Below, in pieces: positions 18,847-26,484 of a stretch of DNA of 64,000 nt; positions within the stretch are counted from its first letter, which is position 1, and every line of letters starts with the position of its first letter. Under the pieces are notes generated by a model that saw only the letters and a list, made by a program, of their open reading frames with translations, searched no databases and was not told the origin of the DNA. Source of the DNA: Tenacibaculum soleae (GTDB taxonomy: Bacteria > Bacteroidota > Bacteroidia > Flavobacteriales > Flavobacteriaceae); the NCBI RefSeq assembly GCF_001693415.1, contig NZ_MAKX01000002.1, forward strand, positions 372,001 to 436,000. Reading direction: 5' to 3'. The translations under genes and the position numbers were made by a program.

Positions 18847-18864
18847 AACACCCAAGTTGGGTGT
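18847..18864. promoter_or_regulatory. Candidate RteC operator (palindrome copy 2)
   Basis: AACACCCAAGTTGGGTGT is the reverse complement of the palindrome at the rteC stop. It ends 3 bases before a TTG that could be a -33 element. In CTnDOT, RteC binds inverted repeats upstream of the excision-operon promoter, so an operator role is proposed by analogy. Confidence 0.5.
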
Positions 18865-18981
18865 AACTTGTGAAAAATACTCAATAATTCACTTCATATT
18901 TGCTAAACGAAAGTCAAATCGCAGATTCACGAATACCTATTTAAGAAAAACATTCTAACTCGTGAATTAAATCAATTTAAT

Positions 18982-19023
18982 AGCTGCCATTGATAACGAA
19001 AGTTTGATGTGGTAGCTGTTTTT
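18982..19023 (+). terminator. Leader attenuator-like hairpin before the excisionase-like gene
   Basis: AGCTGCCAT (18982-18990) pairs with GTGGTAGCT (19009-19017) over nine positions with two G-T wobbles, and GTTTTT follows directly. It ends 18 bases before the ATG at 19041. Premature termination in the leader would hold the downstream genes off, as described for the CTnDOT excision operon. Confidence 0.5.
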
Positions 19024-19040
19024 AACTTAAATCGTTTACT

Positions 19041-19319
19041 ATGGCAGCAACAATTATTACAACCGAAGATCTTCACGAATTCAAATTAGAATTATTAGAA
19101 GGTATTAAAACAATCATCAATAACAAAACTGGTTTAGCCACTAAAAAATGGTTAAAATCACCAGAAGTTCGCGACCTGTTAAGTATTTCACCAGGTACAT
19201 TACAAAACTTACGTATTAACGGTACGTTACCATACACTAAAGTTGGTGGTGTTATTTATTACGATTATGATGATATTCAAAAAGTAATGCAAGACAATAG
19301 AATACACAACAAGTTTTAA
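19041..19319 (+). CDS. Excisionase-like helix-turn-helix protein (Xis2-like)
   Basis: The 92-residue protein has an N-terminal helical part (TTEDLHEFKLELLEGIK) and a MerR-like HTH_17 domain (about residues 42-86) reading KWLKSPEVRDLLSISPGTLQ, followed by a wing with KVGGVIYYDYDDI. Proteins of this form include the Xis2c/Xis2d excisionases of Bacteroides conjugative transposons, which bend DNA at att sites and regulate transfer genes. It directly follows the RteC-type control region, which supports that role. A general small DNA-binding regulator remains possible. Confidence 0.82.
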   Translation: MAATIITTEDLHEFKLELLEGIKTIINNKTGLATKKWLKSPEVRDLLSISPGTLQNLRINGTLPYTKVGGVIYYDYDDIQKVMQDNRIHNKF

Positions 19320-19352
19320 TGCCACTTTAAGTGCAGCTAAAACACCTATTCT

Positions 19353-20018
19353 ATGCAAAAAGTTAATTATATAAAACACCTAAAAGGTGTATTTATTCAA
19401 TTCTCTAAAGACAACCGTTTAAATCCAACACACATAAGTTTATATATAGCATTATTCCAAATCTGGAATAACAATCGGTTTTTAGACGAATTTTATATCA
19501 ATCGAGAAGAAGTAATGAGCTTTTCAAAGATAGGCTCTAAATCAACATATCATAAATGTATTAAAGAGCTAAATCATTGGAAATATATTATTTACTATCC
19601 ATCACACAACCCATTTAAGGGAAGTAAAATTAAGATGTTCAATTTTGAGACAAGTTATAAACAAGTTATGGACTCATACAATCCTATAAACGGACAAGCA
19701 CTGGTATCTAATAATAAACATATACAAACTAATAAAAACATTAATAAACTTGACCAGCCAAAAAATGAAAATGATGTTATTACTTTTTTTAAAAATGAAA
19801 AATGGCCAATAATTGAAGCTCAAAAATTTTTTAATCATTATCAAGGTATTGGTTGGAAAGTAGGTGGAAAAACAAAAATTGTCAATTGGCAAGCTACTGC
19901 TAAAAATTGGATGCTAAAAGCTGAAGAAATAAAAACAAAAATAAATCAAAAAGCAGTTAGCCAAAATCAAGACAACCTAAAGACAAGTAAAAACAAAAAC
20001 TACAATGAGCCTTTATAA
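19353..20018 (+). CDS. Replication-initiator-like protein (DnaD/phage-O style architecture)
   Basis: This 221-residue protein is not a named family to me. The N-terminal half reads like a winged helix that senses or binds DNA (LKGVFIQFSKDNRLNPTHIS; SFSKIGSKSTYHKCIKELNHW). The C-terminal part (about 150-190) has the FFNHYQGIGWKVGGKTKIVN pattern seen in DnaD-like phage replication proteins. A DnaC-like ATPase follows 48 bases later, the classic initiator plus helicase-loader pairing. It could let the element replicate after excision; this is inferred from architecture and order. Confidence 0.6.
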   Translation: MQKVNYIKHLKGVFIQFSKDNRLNPTHISLYIALFQIWNNNRFLDEFYINREEVMSFSKIGSKSTYHKCIKELNHWKYIIYYPSHNPFKGSKIKMFNFETSYKQVMDSYNPINGQALVSNNKHIQTNKNINKLDQPKNENDVITFFKNEKWPIIEAQKFFNHYQGIGWKVGGKTKIVNWQATAKNWMLKAEEIKTKINQKAVSQNQDNLKTSKNKNYNEPL

Positions 20019-20066
20019 CGCTTTGCGTCATACGGCGCTTATTTCAGTAACTCACTATCTAAAACT

Positions 20067-20729
20067 ATGAATAAGATACAACCACATATTATAAAAGAAG
20101 GAGGTGTTCAATACCAATTAGGAGAATTTAATAACAATAATATTTCATACGATTTCAAAAAAATATTAATTTATCTTGATGCAAAAGGAAAGCTGCTCTT
20201 TGGTAAAAACTTTAAAATCTATGAAGAAGATGAGGTTATTTTATATAAACTATGTGTCTATTTTATAAGTGATTTTGAGGCTTGCAAAAAATTAGAAATA
20301 GATCCAAACAAAGGGATATTATTATCGGGACCTGTAGGCTGTGGTAAAACAAGTTTAATGAAATTATTAAGGTTTATGGTACCACATCAAAAACCGTATG
20401 AACTAATTCCTGCTAGAAATATCACATTCGCATTTAATAATATTGGTTACAAAACTATTGAAGAATATGGTAATAGTAGTTTTTATTGTTTTGATGATTT
20501 AGGTGTTGAATCAACTGGTCGTCATTTTGGTAAAGATTGTAATGTAATGGGAGAAATTCTTTTATCTCGTTACGATTTATTCCTAAAAAGAAAAATAAGA
20601 ACACACGCTACAACCAACCTAAATGCACAAGAATTAGAAGAAAGATATGGTAATCGTGTACGTTCTCGAATGCGACAAATGTTTAACTTAATAAGTTTCG
20701 ATTCAAGCAGTAAAGACAAACGAGGTTAA
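20067..20729 (+). CDS. DnaC/IstB-like AAA+ ATPase (predicted helicase loader)
   Basis: The 220-residue cytosolic ATPase has a Walker A motif GPVGCGKTS (about residues 90-98), a Walker B-like FYCFDDLGVE (about 139-148), sensor-1 region THATTNLNAQELEERYGNRV and an arginine-finger RSRMRQMF. This matches the DnaC/IstB/phage helicase-loader group. Its partner is probably the initiator-like protein just upstream. An IS21-type IstB role is unlikely because no IstA transposase is present. Confidence 0.75.
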   Translation: MNKIQPHIIKEGGVQYQLGEFNNNNISYDFKKILIYLDAKGKLLFGKNFKIYEEDEVILYKLCVYFISDFEACKKLEIDPNKGILLSGPVGCGKTSLMKLLRFMVPHQKPYELIPARNITFAFNNIGYKTIEEYGNSSFYCFDDLGVESTGRHFGKDCNVMGEILLSRYDLFLKRKIRTHATTNLNAQELEERYGNRVRSRMRQMFNLISFDSSSKDKRG

Positions 20730-20799
20730 AATTTTAATAGCTTTTAAATATTGAAAACAATAATAAGTAAATAGACGTGTTTTAAATCTATAACAGAAA

Positions 20800-20842
20800 A
20801 AGTCGTTAATTATACGACTTCTTAATGAAATTTGTAAATTTG
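20800..20842 (+). promoter_or_regulatory. Promoter region of the sce7726-sce7725-RES operon, with inverted repeat
   Basis: TAAATTTG at 20835-20842 fits the flavobacterial -7 element TAnnTTTG, 7 bases before the ATG at 20850. AAGTCGT (20800-20806) and ACGACTT (20814-20820) form a perfect 7-bp inverted repeat with a 7-base spacer over the expected -33 position, a plausible operator. No clear TTG lies at the ideal distance. Confidence 0.45.
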
Positions 20843-20849
20843 TTGAATA

Positions 20850-21755
20850 ATGGACAAAACTAGCGACATAACCCAAATAAGAAGTTTAGCTCAAATATTT
20901 TCTGCCTCTAATTTTAAAAAAATAGTAAGAGAAGATAATTATTTTGATACATTTTACCGTATAAACAGATATGCTAAAATTAATGAGAATACTACTAATC
21001 TTGAGGTGCTAAATCAAATTTACAAATCATTATTAAAGGTTTATAAAAATGAATATGTCTATAAAAACGTACTAATTAACAAGCTTTTAATTAAAAAATA
21101 TAGTCTTAAAAATACCATTGCTTTAAATGAATTTAAAGTAGGTAAATCTATTGCAGATTTTGTGCTTTTAAATGGTGAAGCTCGTATTTATGAAATAAAA
21201 ACAGAGCTTGATGGTTTAGAGAAATTAGAGAAACAAATATCAGATTATGAAAAATTTGCTGATAAAATTTACATTGTAACAAGCTCTAAACACATTCCTA
21301 ATTTATTGACAAAATATTACAATTCTAATATTGGTATTATTGAATTAACTAATAGAAATGCACTTAAAACTTTAAAAGAAGCAAAAGTAAATCAATCAGT
21401 TTTTAACCACGAAACATTATTTAAAACATTAAGAAAAGACGAATATTTAAGTATAATTAAATCATATTTTAATGCTGTGCCAAATGTGCCTAATACACAA
21501 ATATTTAGAGAATGTCTTAAGTTGTCAAAAAATATTGATATTTTAGAATTTCAAAAATTAGTAATTCAAAAATTAAAATTTAGAAATATTTCTAACCCAG
21601 AAAGTTTTAAAGAAAGACAAATTCCAGAAGCATTAAAACATATATGTTATTCTTTAAACTTTTCTGATAATGAATACCAACAGTTAGATAATTTTTTATC
21701 CCAAAAAAGCAAAGTATGTATTTCCCATATGTTAGAGGTAAACAATTTGAATTAA
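20850..21755 (+). CDS. sce7726-family protein, PD-(D/E)XK-nuclease-like
   Basis: This 301-residue protein matches the sce7726 family, named after Sorangium cellulosum. The central region has VGKSIADFVLLNGEARIYEI followed by KTELDGLEKLEKQ. Asp103 plus Glu115-x-Lys117 form a PD-(D/E)XK-type catalytic pattern, with a following helix and a beta strand (DKIYIVTSSKH), as in restriction-like endonucleases. N- and C-terminal parts are helical. The next gene, sce7725, starts 40 bases inside this one in another frame, so the two are translationally coupled. A nucleic-acid-cutting role in defence is inferred. Confidence 0.8.
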   Translation: MDKTSDITQIRSLAQIFSASNFKKIVREDNYFDTFYRINRYAKINENTTNLEVLNQIYKSLLKVYKNEYVYKNVLINKLLIKKYSLKNTIALNEFKVGKSIADFVLLNGEARIYEIKTELDGLEKLEKQISDYEKFADKIYIVTSSKHIPNLLTKYYNSNIGIIELTNRNALKTLKEAKVNQSVFNHETLFKTLRKDEYLSIIKSYFNAVPNVPNTQIFRECLKLSKNIDILEFQKLVIQKLKFRNISNPESFKERQIPEALKHICYSLNFSDNEYQQLDNFLSQKSKVCISHMLEVNNLN

Positions 21756-22651
21756 TCGCATTAAGAGATTTATGCTCTATATTTTCAGATGATATATTAA
21801 AAACTTCACCAGTAATAGAACCAGTTAAAAGTACATCAACTTTTAAATCAACATTAAAAGAATTAGCTTCTAAAAATGTTAATTTTAATATTATTATAAA
21901 CCCTAGAGTTGGCGATTTAAAAGGAAAACATCAAGAAATTATTGATGTAGTTTCAGAAAGTTTACAAGGCTATGAGAACTTCCAATTAGCTGTTATTTTG
22001 GATGATAAGTCCGAAAGAAATATCCAAACATTTATTGATTTTATAGGTGCTCTGAATTTTAATTTTAATGGTGTTACCTTAATTCACAATTCTGAAGTTT
22101 CCGGTAATAATATAGAATTACTTACTACAAATCTTAATATCGTTTATAACTTAATTTACTTCTCTAAAACAAGTAGAAGATATTATAGAGAGTTTGCTCA
22201 AAACACGCGAGTATCACTAGATGATTATTTTAAGGAAATGCCTAAAAATGCTGATTATCTTGATTTAGAAAGCAGCTTTTCTGAAGAATACAAATATTAT
22301 CAAGAAGATGGTTTTGTTGGTTTTGGAGATTTTCTTACTATAGGTGATAATTATTCCGATTCAGGATTTTTACCTAGAGCTGTAGCAATACATTTATCTT
22401 ATATAGATGGTAATGATAGAATAAGAGTAAAACATTTTGTGTCTGACTCTAATGGTGATGTATCAGATATTGGTGGTAAATTTTCTGAAGCCATACATAA
22501 GTTAGTTACTTGGTGTAATCAACAAGACATACAAACAAATGCAGTAAATACTTTTCGAGATTTGCACCAAAGAGGTCATTTCCCTGGTCTTGGCACTTTA
22601 AAAAAATTGTCAATTATGAATCACATCGAATTAGTAATTAAAAACATTTAG
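21716..22651 (+). CDS. sce7725-family protein
   Basis: The 311-residue protein starts with the hallmark MYFPYVRGKQFELIALRDL of the sce7725 family. The middle reads as alternating strands and helices (NFNIIINPRVGDLKG, FQLAVILDD), perhaps a TIM-barrel-like fold, with a C-terminal part (FGDFLTIGDNYSDSG to HQRGHFPGLGTLK). No catalytic motif is clear to me. It overlaps sce7726 by 40 bases and lies 2 bases from the RES gene, so the three form one transcription unit. Function is unknown; a partner or sensor for the nuclease-like protein is the simplest idea. Confidence 0.8.
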   Translation: MYFPYVRGKQFELIALRDLCSIFSDDILKTSPVIEPVKSTSTFKSTLKELASKNVNFNIIINPRVGDLKGKHQEIIDVVSESLQGYENFQLAVILDDKSERNIQTFIDFIGALNFNFNGVTLIHNSEVSGNNIELLTTNLNIVYNLIYFSKTSRRYYREFAQNTRVSLDDYFKEMPKNADYLDLESSFSEEYKYYQEDGFVGFGDFLTIGDNYSDSGFLPRAVAIHLSYIDGNDRIRVKHFVSDSNGDVSDIGGKFSEAIHKLVTWCNQQDIQTNAVNTFRDLHQRGHFPGLGTLKKLSIMNHIELVIKNI

Positions 22652-22653
22652 TT

Positions 22654-23682
22654 ATGAATTGTTGTGTAAACTGTTTTACTAGTGATTATATCATTAGTAT
22701 AATAAATGCTGATGATAGAGTTGGTAACTGTAATTTTTGTAAATCAACAAATGTATCTATTTATACAGCTAGAGAGTTAATTAATTTTTTTAGAAATTTC
22801 TTGTCCCTTTACACTGTTGATGCTAACTCTAACCAAGATATAGCACAATCTTTAAAAAAAGATTTTAACCTTACTACAGATATAGTTGAAGATTCCAAAG
22901 AACTATTTAAAGCAATTTTTATAGATGAAATGGAAGATATTACCGAATTATTTAATAGTAACGTATCTTCAGAAATTATTAATGGTGAAATAAAAATTCA
23001 TAATATTTGGAATGATTTTAAAGAAGAAATTAAATTCTCAAATCGCTATTTACCAAGTAACTCTATAAATTTTGAAATTTTAAAATCTATTTTATATAGT
23101 AGTTTAACCAAAAAAATCTATAAAGGAAAGTTTTACTTTAGATCTAGAATTTCTGATAAAAAAGGATTCGAAAAAGAAAATATGGGTAACCCACCATTAC
23201 CTGAACTTGCCTCTGCTGGTAGAGCAAATCCAAGAGGTATTTCTTATTTATATATTGCCGATTGTATTGAAACAGCATTATATGAAACAAGAAGTACAAT
23301 TTTTGACTATGTGACAATAGGTAAATTTATAGTAAAAGAAAAATTTGAAATTATAAGCTTTAGAAACATTGCTACTGATCCTATTTATTGGTCAGAAAGG
23401 GAAGATATTAAAAATTATATTGAATATTTACCTTTCATTTATACTCTTCAGCAAGAGTTGTCTCTTCCCATACGAAAAAAAGATAAATCATTAGACTATA
23501 TACCAACCCAATATATTTGTGAGTATATTAAATCTTTAGGTTTTGATGGTGTAGAATATCAAAGTTCCTTATATTCTGAAGGTTATAATTTGGCAATTTT
23601 TAATCCTGAAAAATTAGACTGTATTGAAACAGAAGTATTTGAAATTGAAGGGATGGATTTACACCATAAAACAGTTAAGTAA
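22654..23682 (+). CDS. HEPN/RES-domain protein (putative NAD+-targeting effector)
   Basis: This 342-residue protein has an N-terminal zinc-ribbon-like CCVNC...CNFC (Cys3, 4, 7, 26, 29), a helical HEPN/RES N-terminal region (about 35-150), and a RES domain (about 160-330). The RES part shows FRSRI (Arg163/Arg165), GRANPRGISYLYIAD (Tyr198/Tyr200), TALYETR (Glu211) and the late SLGFDGVEYQSSLYSEGYNL block. RES toxins degrade NAD+ or modify targets with ADP-ribose. No Xre-type antitoxin is adjacent, unlike RES-Xre modules. It is probably the killing arm of the operon; that is inference. Confidence 0.82.
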   Translation: MNCCVNCFTSDYIISIINADDRVGNCNFCKSTNVSIYTARELINFFRNFLSLYTVDANSNQDIAQSLKKDFNLTTDIVEDSKELFKAIFIDEMEDITELFNSNVSSEIINGEIKIHNIWNDFKEEIKFSNRYLPSNSINFEILKSILYSSLTKKIYKGKFYFRSRISDKKGFEKENMGNPPLPELASAGRANPRGISYLYIADCIETALYETRSTIFDYVTIGKFIVKEKFEIISFRNIATDPIYWSEREDIKNYIEYLPFIYTLQQELSLPIRKKDKSLDYIPTQYICEYIKSLGFDGVEYQSSLYSEGYNLAIFNPEKLDCIETEVFEIEGMDLHHKTVK

Positions 23683-24850
23683 TTTCCCCACAAACTAAAA
23701 CCCAGTTTTTTCGTTCCTCAAAATCCTCTGTCTTTTAGTTTGTTCCCCTCGCCATTCCTTTATAGCGTTTAAATTGCCACACTTATGCAGCACATTACAA
23801 CTTGTTTCATTCGTGCCTCATTCCACAACTGCAAAGAGCTGCACATTGCCAAAAGCTAATAATTTAAACGCTATCCCAAGCTATATTTACATAACGTGCA
23901 GTTATACTGCTCTTCCGTGAAAAACTCCAGGCACTATAACGCCATTATGTAAAATAGCCACACATCCGACGCGCATCCAGTAATTAATAATAACAAGTAG
24001 ATAATTTAATAACATTCCGTCTTTTTTACATTGTTTTTATAAGTGCCTACTGGTAAATTTAAGTGAATATTTTTAAAATCATTAAAATTTCAGTTTATAA
24101 AAGAAATTGTAAAGCACCTATAAAATCAAAAAAAAGCCAATAAGAGTATAACTTTTTATTTGAAAAAATCAGGATAGTTGGTTTCACTAAAAGTAAATGC
24201 TATTAACAATCAAATAAACTTATATATTTCAATAATCTAACTCATAAGTAATATTTTCAAAACATTCACTTTTAACAAAACCAATCAAAAAAACAGTACA
24301 ATCAAATAAAAAGCAATACACTTATTCTCGCTGCTGCCGGCGCACTAGGTATTTTAACTTTATTATAATTCCTTACCTCATTCAACTGCACAAAACCATC
24401 GTTAAGTCCAAGTATTCCTTATCTCAAGTCTTTGTTTGTTTCATTTCTTTAAGTAATCAAAAAAAATCCAGATAAAATCTATCATTTTAGATATAATAAA
24501 GGATAAAAAGAAAAACAAAAAAAAGACAGCAAAACAAATGGTTCTCTTAATGTTGCAATACTTTCAGCATCTGTTTCCCTCAAGAAAAAATGTATTTGTA
24601 TAAAATTTTATCTTTTAAAAGCCTCCGCTTTTAGCCTATAAAGGTCAAGCCCTTCGGGTTTTGAAAAAAATCTCCACCACTAACAGTTTAATACTTAAAA
24701 TTCAACATTCAGTAGTTGGTAGTATTTTTTTCAAAAACCTTGATAGTCTATCCTCCCCATTTAGAAACAGCTTTCTTTTTGTTGTTTTTCTTTCCAAAAT
24801 TTTATGGGCAAAAAAACAGCAAAAGAACCTGAACCTAAAAATGGATACTT
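23683..24850. other. Gene-free stretch with three inverted-repeat structures
   Basis: No convincing ORF is present in about 1.17 kb. The left 270 bases are less AT-rich than their surroundings and hold three successive perfect inverted repeats. These are CAAACTAAAA (23691-23700) with its complement at 23733-23742; a 14-base arm ATAGCGTTTAAATT (23762-23775) with 23861-23874; and TTTACATAA (23886-23894) with 23945-23953, which encloses GTTATA/TATAAC (23901-23906/23935-23940). A GC-rich patch lies near 24330-24350 and two small hairpins near 24617-24660. It may hold an oriT, att-like or decayed-gene remnants. Confidence 0.55.
23691..23953. repeat. Three consecutive inverted-repeat modules
   Basis: Arms of 10, 14 and 9 perfect bases enclose loops of 32, 85 and 50 bases. 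The third has a second inner pair, giving a nested, bulged stem of the kind seen in attC-like recombination sites. The modules lie immediately after the RES gene. Confidence 0.6.
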
Positions 24851-25255
24851 ATGCAAATTTTTGAAATCAAAACCCACAAAATTGGACGAACTTACTCAAA
24901 CCCACATTTTTTTATTTTGAATAAAGGATTAAATTCTGGAAAGCCATTAGACAAACCTTGTCCAAACTGCTTTGTAATTTCCACAACTTCTACAACAAAT
25001 AGAGAGTCTTTGTATTATCTGTGTTTATCCTTAAAAGTTGGTCAATACTTTGGGTGCTATTTAAAAGGCTCTGTCATTCCATTTATTGGTATTTCAGACG
25101 TAAAAAAAGTAATCACTACTGCACTGCAGAACTATGAAGAACAACAATGGCAATTGAAAGTTGAAAAACTCAAAAAAATAACTGCTTTCGAAGAAAACTT
25201 ACAACAACAATTGTTAACTATTTCAAAACTAAAAATAGCCTTACTAAGATCTTAA
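24851..25255 (+). CDS. DUF6943-family protein
   Basis: The 134-residue protein begins MQIFEIKTHKIGRTYSNPHF and continues with FILNKGLNSGKPL, the recognisable opening of DUF6943, a family found on Bacteroidota integrative elements. A CPNC motif and a small beta-rich domain with VGQYFGCYLKGSVIPF precede a C-terminal coiled coil (about 95-134). Its function is unknown. It overlaps nothing real; the open frame before it (24661-24864) looks spurious. The DUF2493 gene follows after 11 bases. Confidence 0.7.
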   Translation: MQIFEIKTHKIGRTYSNPHFFILNKGLNSGKPLDKPCPNCFVISTTSTTNRESLYYLCLSLKVGQYFGCYLKGSVIPFIGISDVKKVITTALQNYEEQQWQLKVEKLKKITAFEENLQQQLLTISKLKIALLRS

Positions 25256-25266
25256 CAAATTAAACT

Positions 25267-25644
25267 ATGAAAATAATTATAGCTGGGAGCAGAAACTTCA
25301 CCAACTACCAAAAATTAAAACACGAATGTGATAAATTTCTGGACAAACAAAAAAATATCGAAATTATTTCTGGAGCTCATTACAAAGGTGCTGACAAATT
25401 AGGAGAGAAATACGCGTCTGAAAAAAACATCAACATTATAAAATTTCCGGCTGATTGGATAAAATATGGTAAAGCTGCTGGACCAAAAAGAAATAAACAA
25501 ATGGCAATATATGCAGACGCATTAATTGCTTTTTGGGATGGAAAAAGTAAAGGAACAAAAAACATAATTCAACTTGCTAAACAAAGACAATTAAAAACTA
25601 GAATAATTCTCTTTGAAAACGAAATTCTAAATATCAATCAATAA
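25267..25644 (+). CDS. DUF2493/SLOG-type nucleotide-binding protein (YspA-like)
   Basis: This 125-residue protein has the IIIAGSRNF start, the GAHYKGADKLGEKYA helix and the GKAAGPKRNKQMA motif of the DUF2493 family, a Rossmann-like SLOG fold related to DprA-type and LOG proteins. Such proteins bind nucleotide derivatives and are common on plasmids, ICEs and phages, but the role is unknown. It is co-directional with DUF6943 and ends at a hairpin shared with the reverse-strand cassette. Confidence 0.82.
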   Translation: MKIIIAGSRNFTNYQKLKHECDKFLDKQKNIEIISGAHYKGADKLGEKYASEKNINIIKFPADWIKYGKAAGPKRNKQMAIYADALIAFWDGKSKGTKNIIQLAKQRQLKTRIILFENEILNINQ

Positions 25645-25648
25645 AAAC

Positions 25649-25687
25649 AAAAGAATACCCAGTACTAAAACTAGGTATTCTTTTTTT
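25649..25687. terminator. Bidirectional terminator between DUF2493 and the reverse-strand cassette
   Basis: AAAAGAATACC (25649-25659) pairs with GGTATTCTTTT (25674-25684), with T-runs on both outer sides. It separates convergent genes and overlaps the 3' end of the reverse-strand gene that ends at 25671. Confidence 0.75.
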
Positions 25688-25883
25688 GCTTTCTAAAAAA
25701 CAACCACTTTAATAATGTAGAAACAGAAAAACTAACAATTGCTCCAATAACAGCCATAATAACAGTAAAAAGTATATCGTCTAAACTAATAGTAAAAACT
25801 GTAGAGAGTAATGTTCCCCCAACAACACCTGACTTTATTTGAATATCGTTCTGAAACATATTTTTAGTCATCCTTTTTTTCAT
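25671..25883 (-). CDS. Small membrane protein of the reverse-strand cassette
   Basis: The protein is up to 70 residues long. An internal Met gives about 66 residues. A hydrophobic segment (about residues 34-60, ILFTVIMAVIGAIVSFSVST) is followed by a basic tail (LFFRKQKKNT). It overlaps the gene before it by 20 bases. I do not recognise the family. Its size, single helix and basic tail, next to another small membrane protein and DUF5675, would suit a holin or spanin-like lysis accessory; that is inference. Confidence 0.6.
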   Translation of the reverse strand: MKKRMTKNMFQNDIQIKSGVVGGTLLSTVFTISLDDILFTVIMAVIGAIVSFSVSTLLKWLFFRKQKKNT

Positions 25884-26082
25884 TAGAAACTACAGCTTGA
25901 CTAACAGCAGTTGCAACAGTTCCTGCAACTGTCATATAAGTAGCAATTGTTATTATTGTTGCAGGAATACTTATTGGAGCTGCAATAATTGCACCTCCTG
26001 CAGTGGCTAAGGCTATACCAATGTTTCTTAACACTCGAAAGAATTTCGGTGTTGGTTTTTTATAACGTTCTATAATTTTCAT
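25864..26082 (-). CDS. Small hydrophobic protein, holin-like
   Basis: The 72-residue protein has a basic N-terminus (MKIIERYKKPTPKF) and two Gly/Ala-rich hydrophobic segments (about 20-40 and 43-60) with a charged tail (NEKKDD). Two short helices flanked by charged ends fit a class II holin. It overlaps both neighbours by about 20 bases, showing a compact operon. No family name is recognised; a holin role is inferred from size, topology and context. Confidence 0.62.
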   Translation of the reverse strand: MKIIERYKKPTPKFFRVLRNIGIALATAGGAIIAAPISIPATIITIATYMTVAGTVATAVSQAVVSNEKKDD

Positions 26083-26482
26083 AATTCTGTGATTTAATGA
26101 TTAATACAATTTTTTCTTTTCGGTCTTTAGCTTGATACACTAATGACAATAATTTCTGCATAGCATTTCTGGAATATACACCTCTACCAATACCATTTAA
26201 ATAGGTTACAGGAGCAATACAGCCCTCTAAATCTCTTTTAACATCATTTGCAGGATGAAATAAAATAAAGCTTCTACCTTTCACATTTTTCAAAATCAAA
26301 TGATATTGAAATCGTTTTGAAAATCTTGGTAGAATTTCATATTGCCCTTCTGGTATACAAGAGATATTTCTTTTGTTATTTCTCCAGGGCAATTCAATGG
26401 TATGACAAAGGAATTTATCAGAATTAAAGAGAGTACCATTAGTACCCTCTTTAAAATATGCTCTTTGAAGTATTAACTCCAT
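26060..26482 (-). CDS. DUF5675-family protein
   Basis: This 140-residue protein matches DUF5675: CHTIELPWRNNKRNISCIPE, GQYEILPRFSKRFQYHLILK, FILFHPANDVKRDLEGCI. The IPEGQY...HPAN...GCI order resembles L,D-transpeptidase/YkuD-like or lysis-associated folds found in phages, but no activity is established. It has no signal peptide. It lies 2 bases after the 251-residue protein and overlaps the holin-like gene, so the four genes move as a unit. Confidence 0.75.
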   Translation of the reverse strand: MELILQRAYFKEGTNGTLFNSDKFLCHTIELPWRNNKRNISCIPEGQYEILPRFSKRFQYHLILKNVKGRSFILFHPANDVKRDLEGCIAPVTYLNGIGRGVYSRNAMQKLLSLVYQAKDRKEKIVLIIKSQNYENYRTL

Positions 26483-26484
26483 TG

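Larger units (their letters stand above)
18722..19040. other. Gene-free control region between rteC and the excisionase-like gene
   Basis: The 319-base stretch has no credible ORF. It contains the palindrome pair (18721-18739 and 18847-18864), a TTG at 18868-18870 with a degenerate CATATTTG at 18895-18902 (spacing 24, weak), and a leader hairpin at 18982-19017 followed by a T-run. The layout matches the CTnDOT logic of RteC-activated, attenuator-controlled excision genes. Confidence 0.6.

Noticed and set aside
20067..20729. IS21 IstB transposition helper
   Set aside because: No IstA transposase or terminal repeats are nearby, and an initiator-like gene precedes it; a helicase loader fits better.
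24661..24864. 67-residue open frame before the DUF6943 gene
   Set aside because: TTG start after two small hairpins, no recognisable protein character, and it runs into the DUF6943 start region in another frame. It looks like chance coding in AT-rich DNA.
24804..24920. Short frame starting MGKKTAKEPEPKNG across the DUF6943 start
   Set aside because: Only 38 codons and overlapping a better-supported gene in another frame; kept out for lack of evidence.
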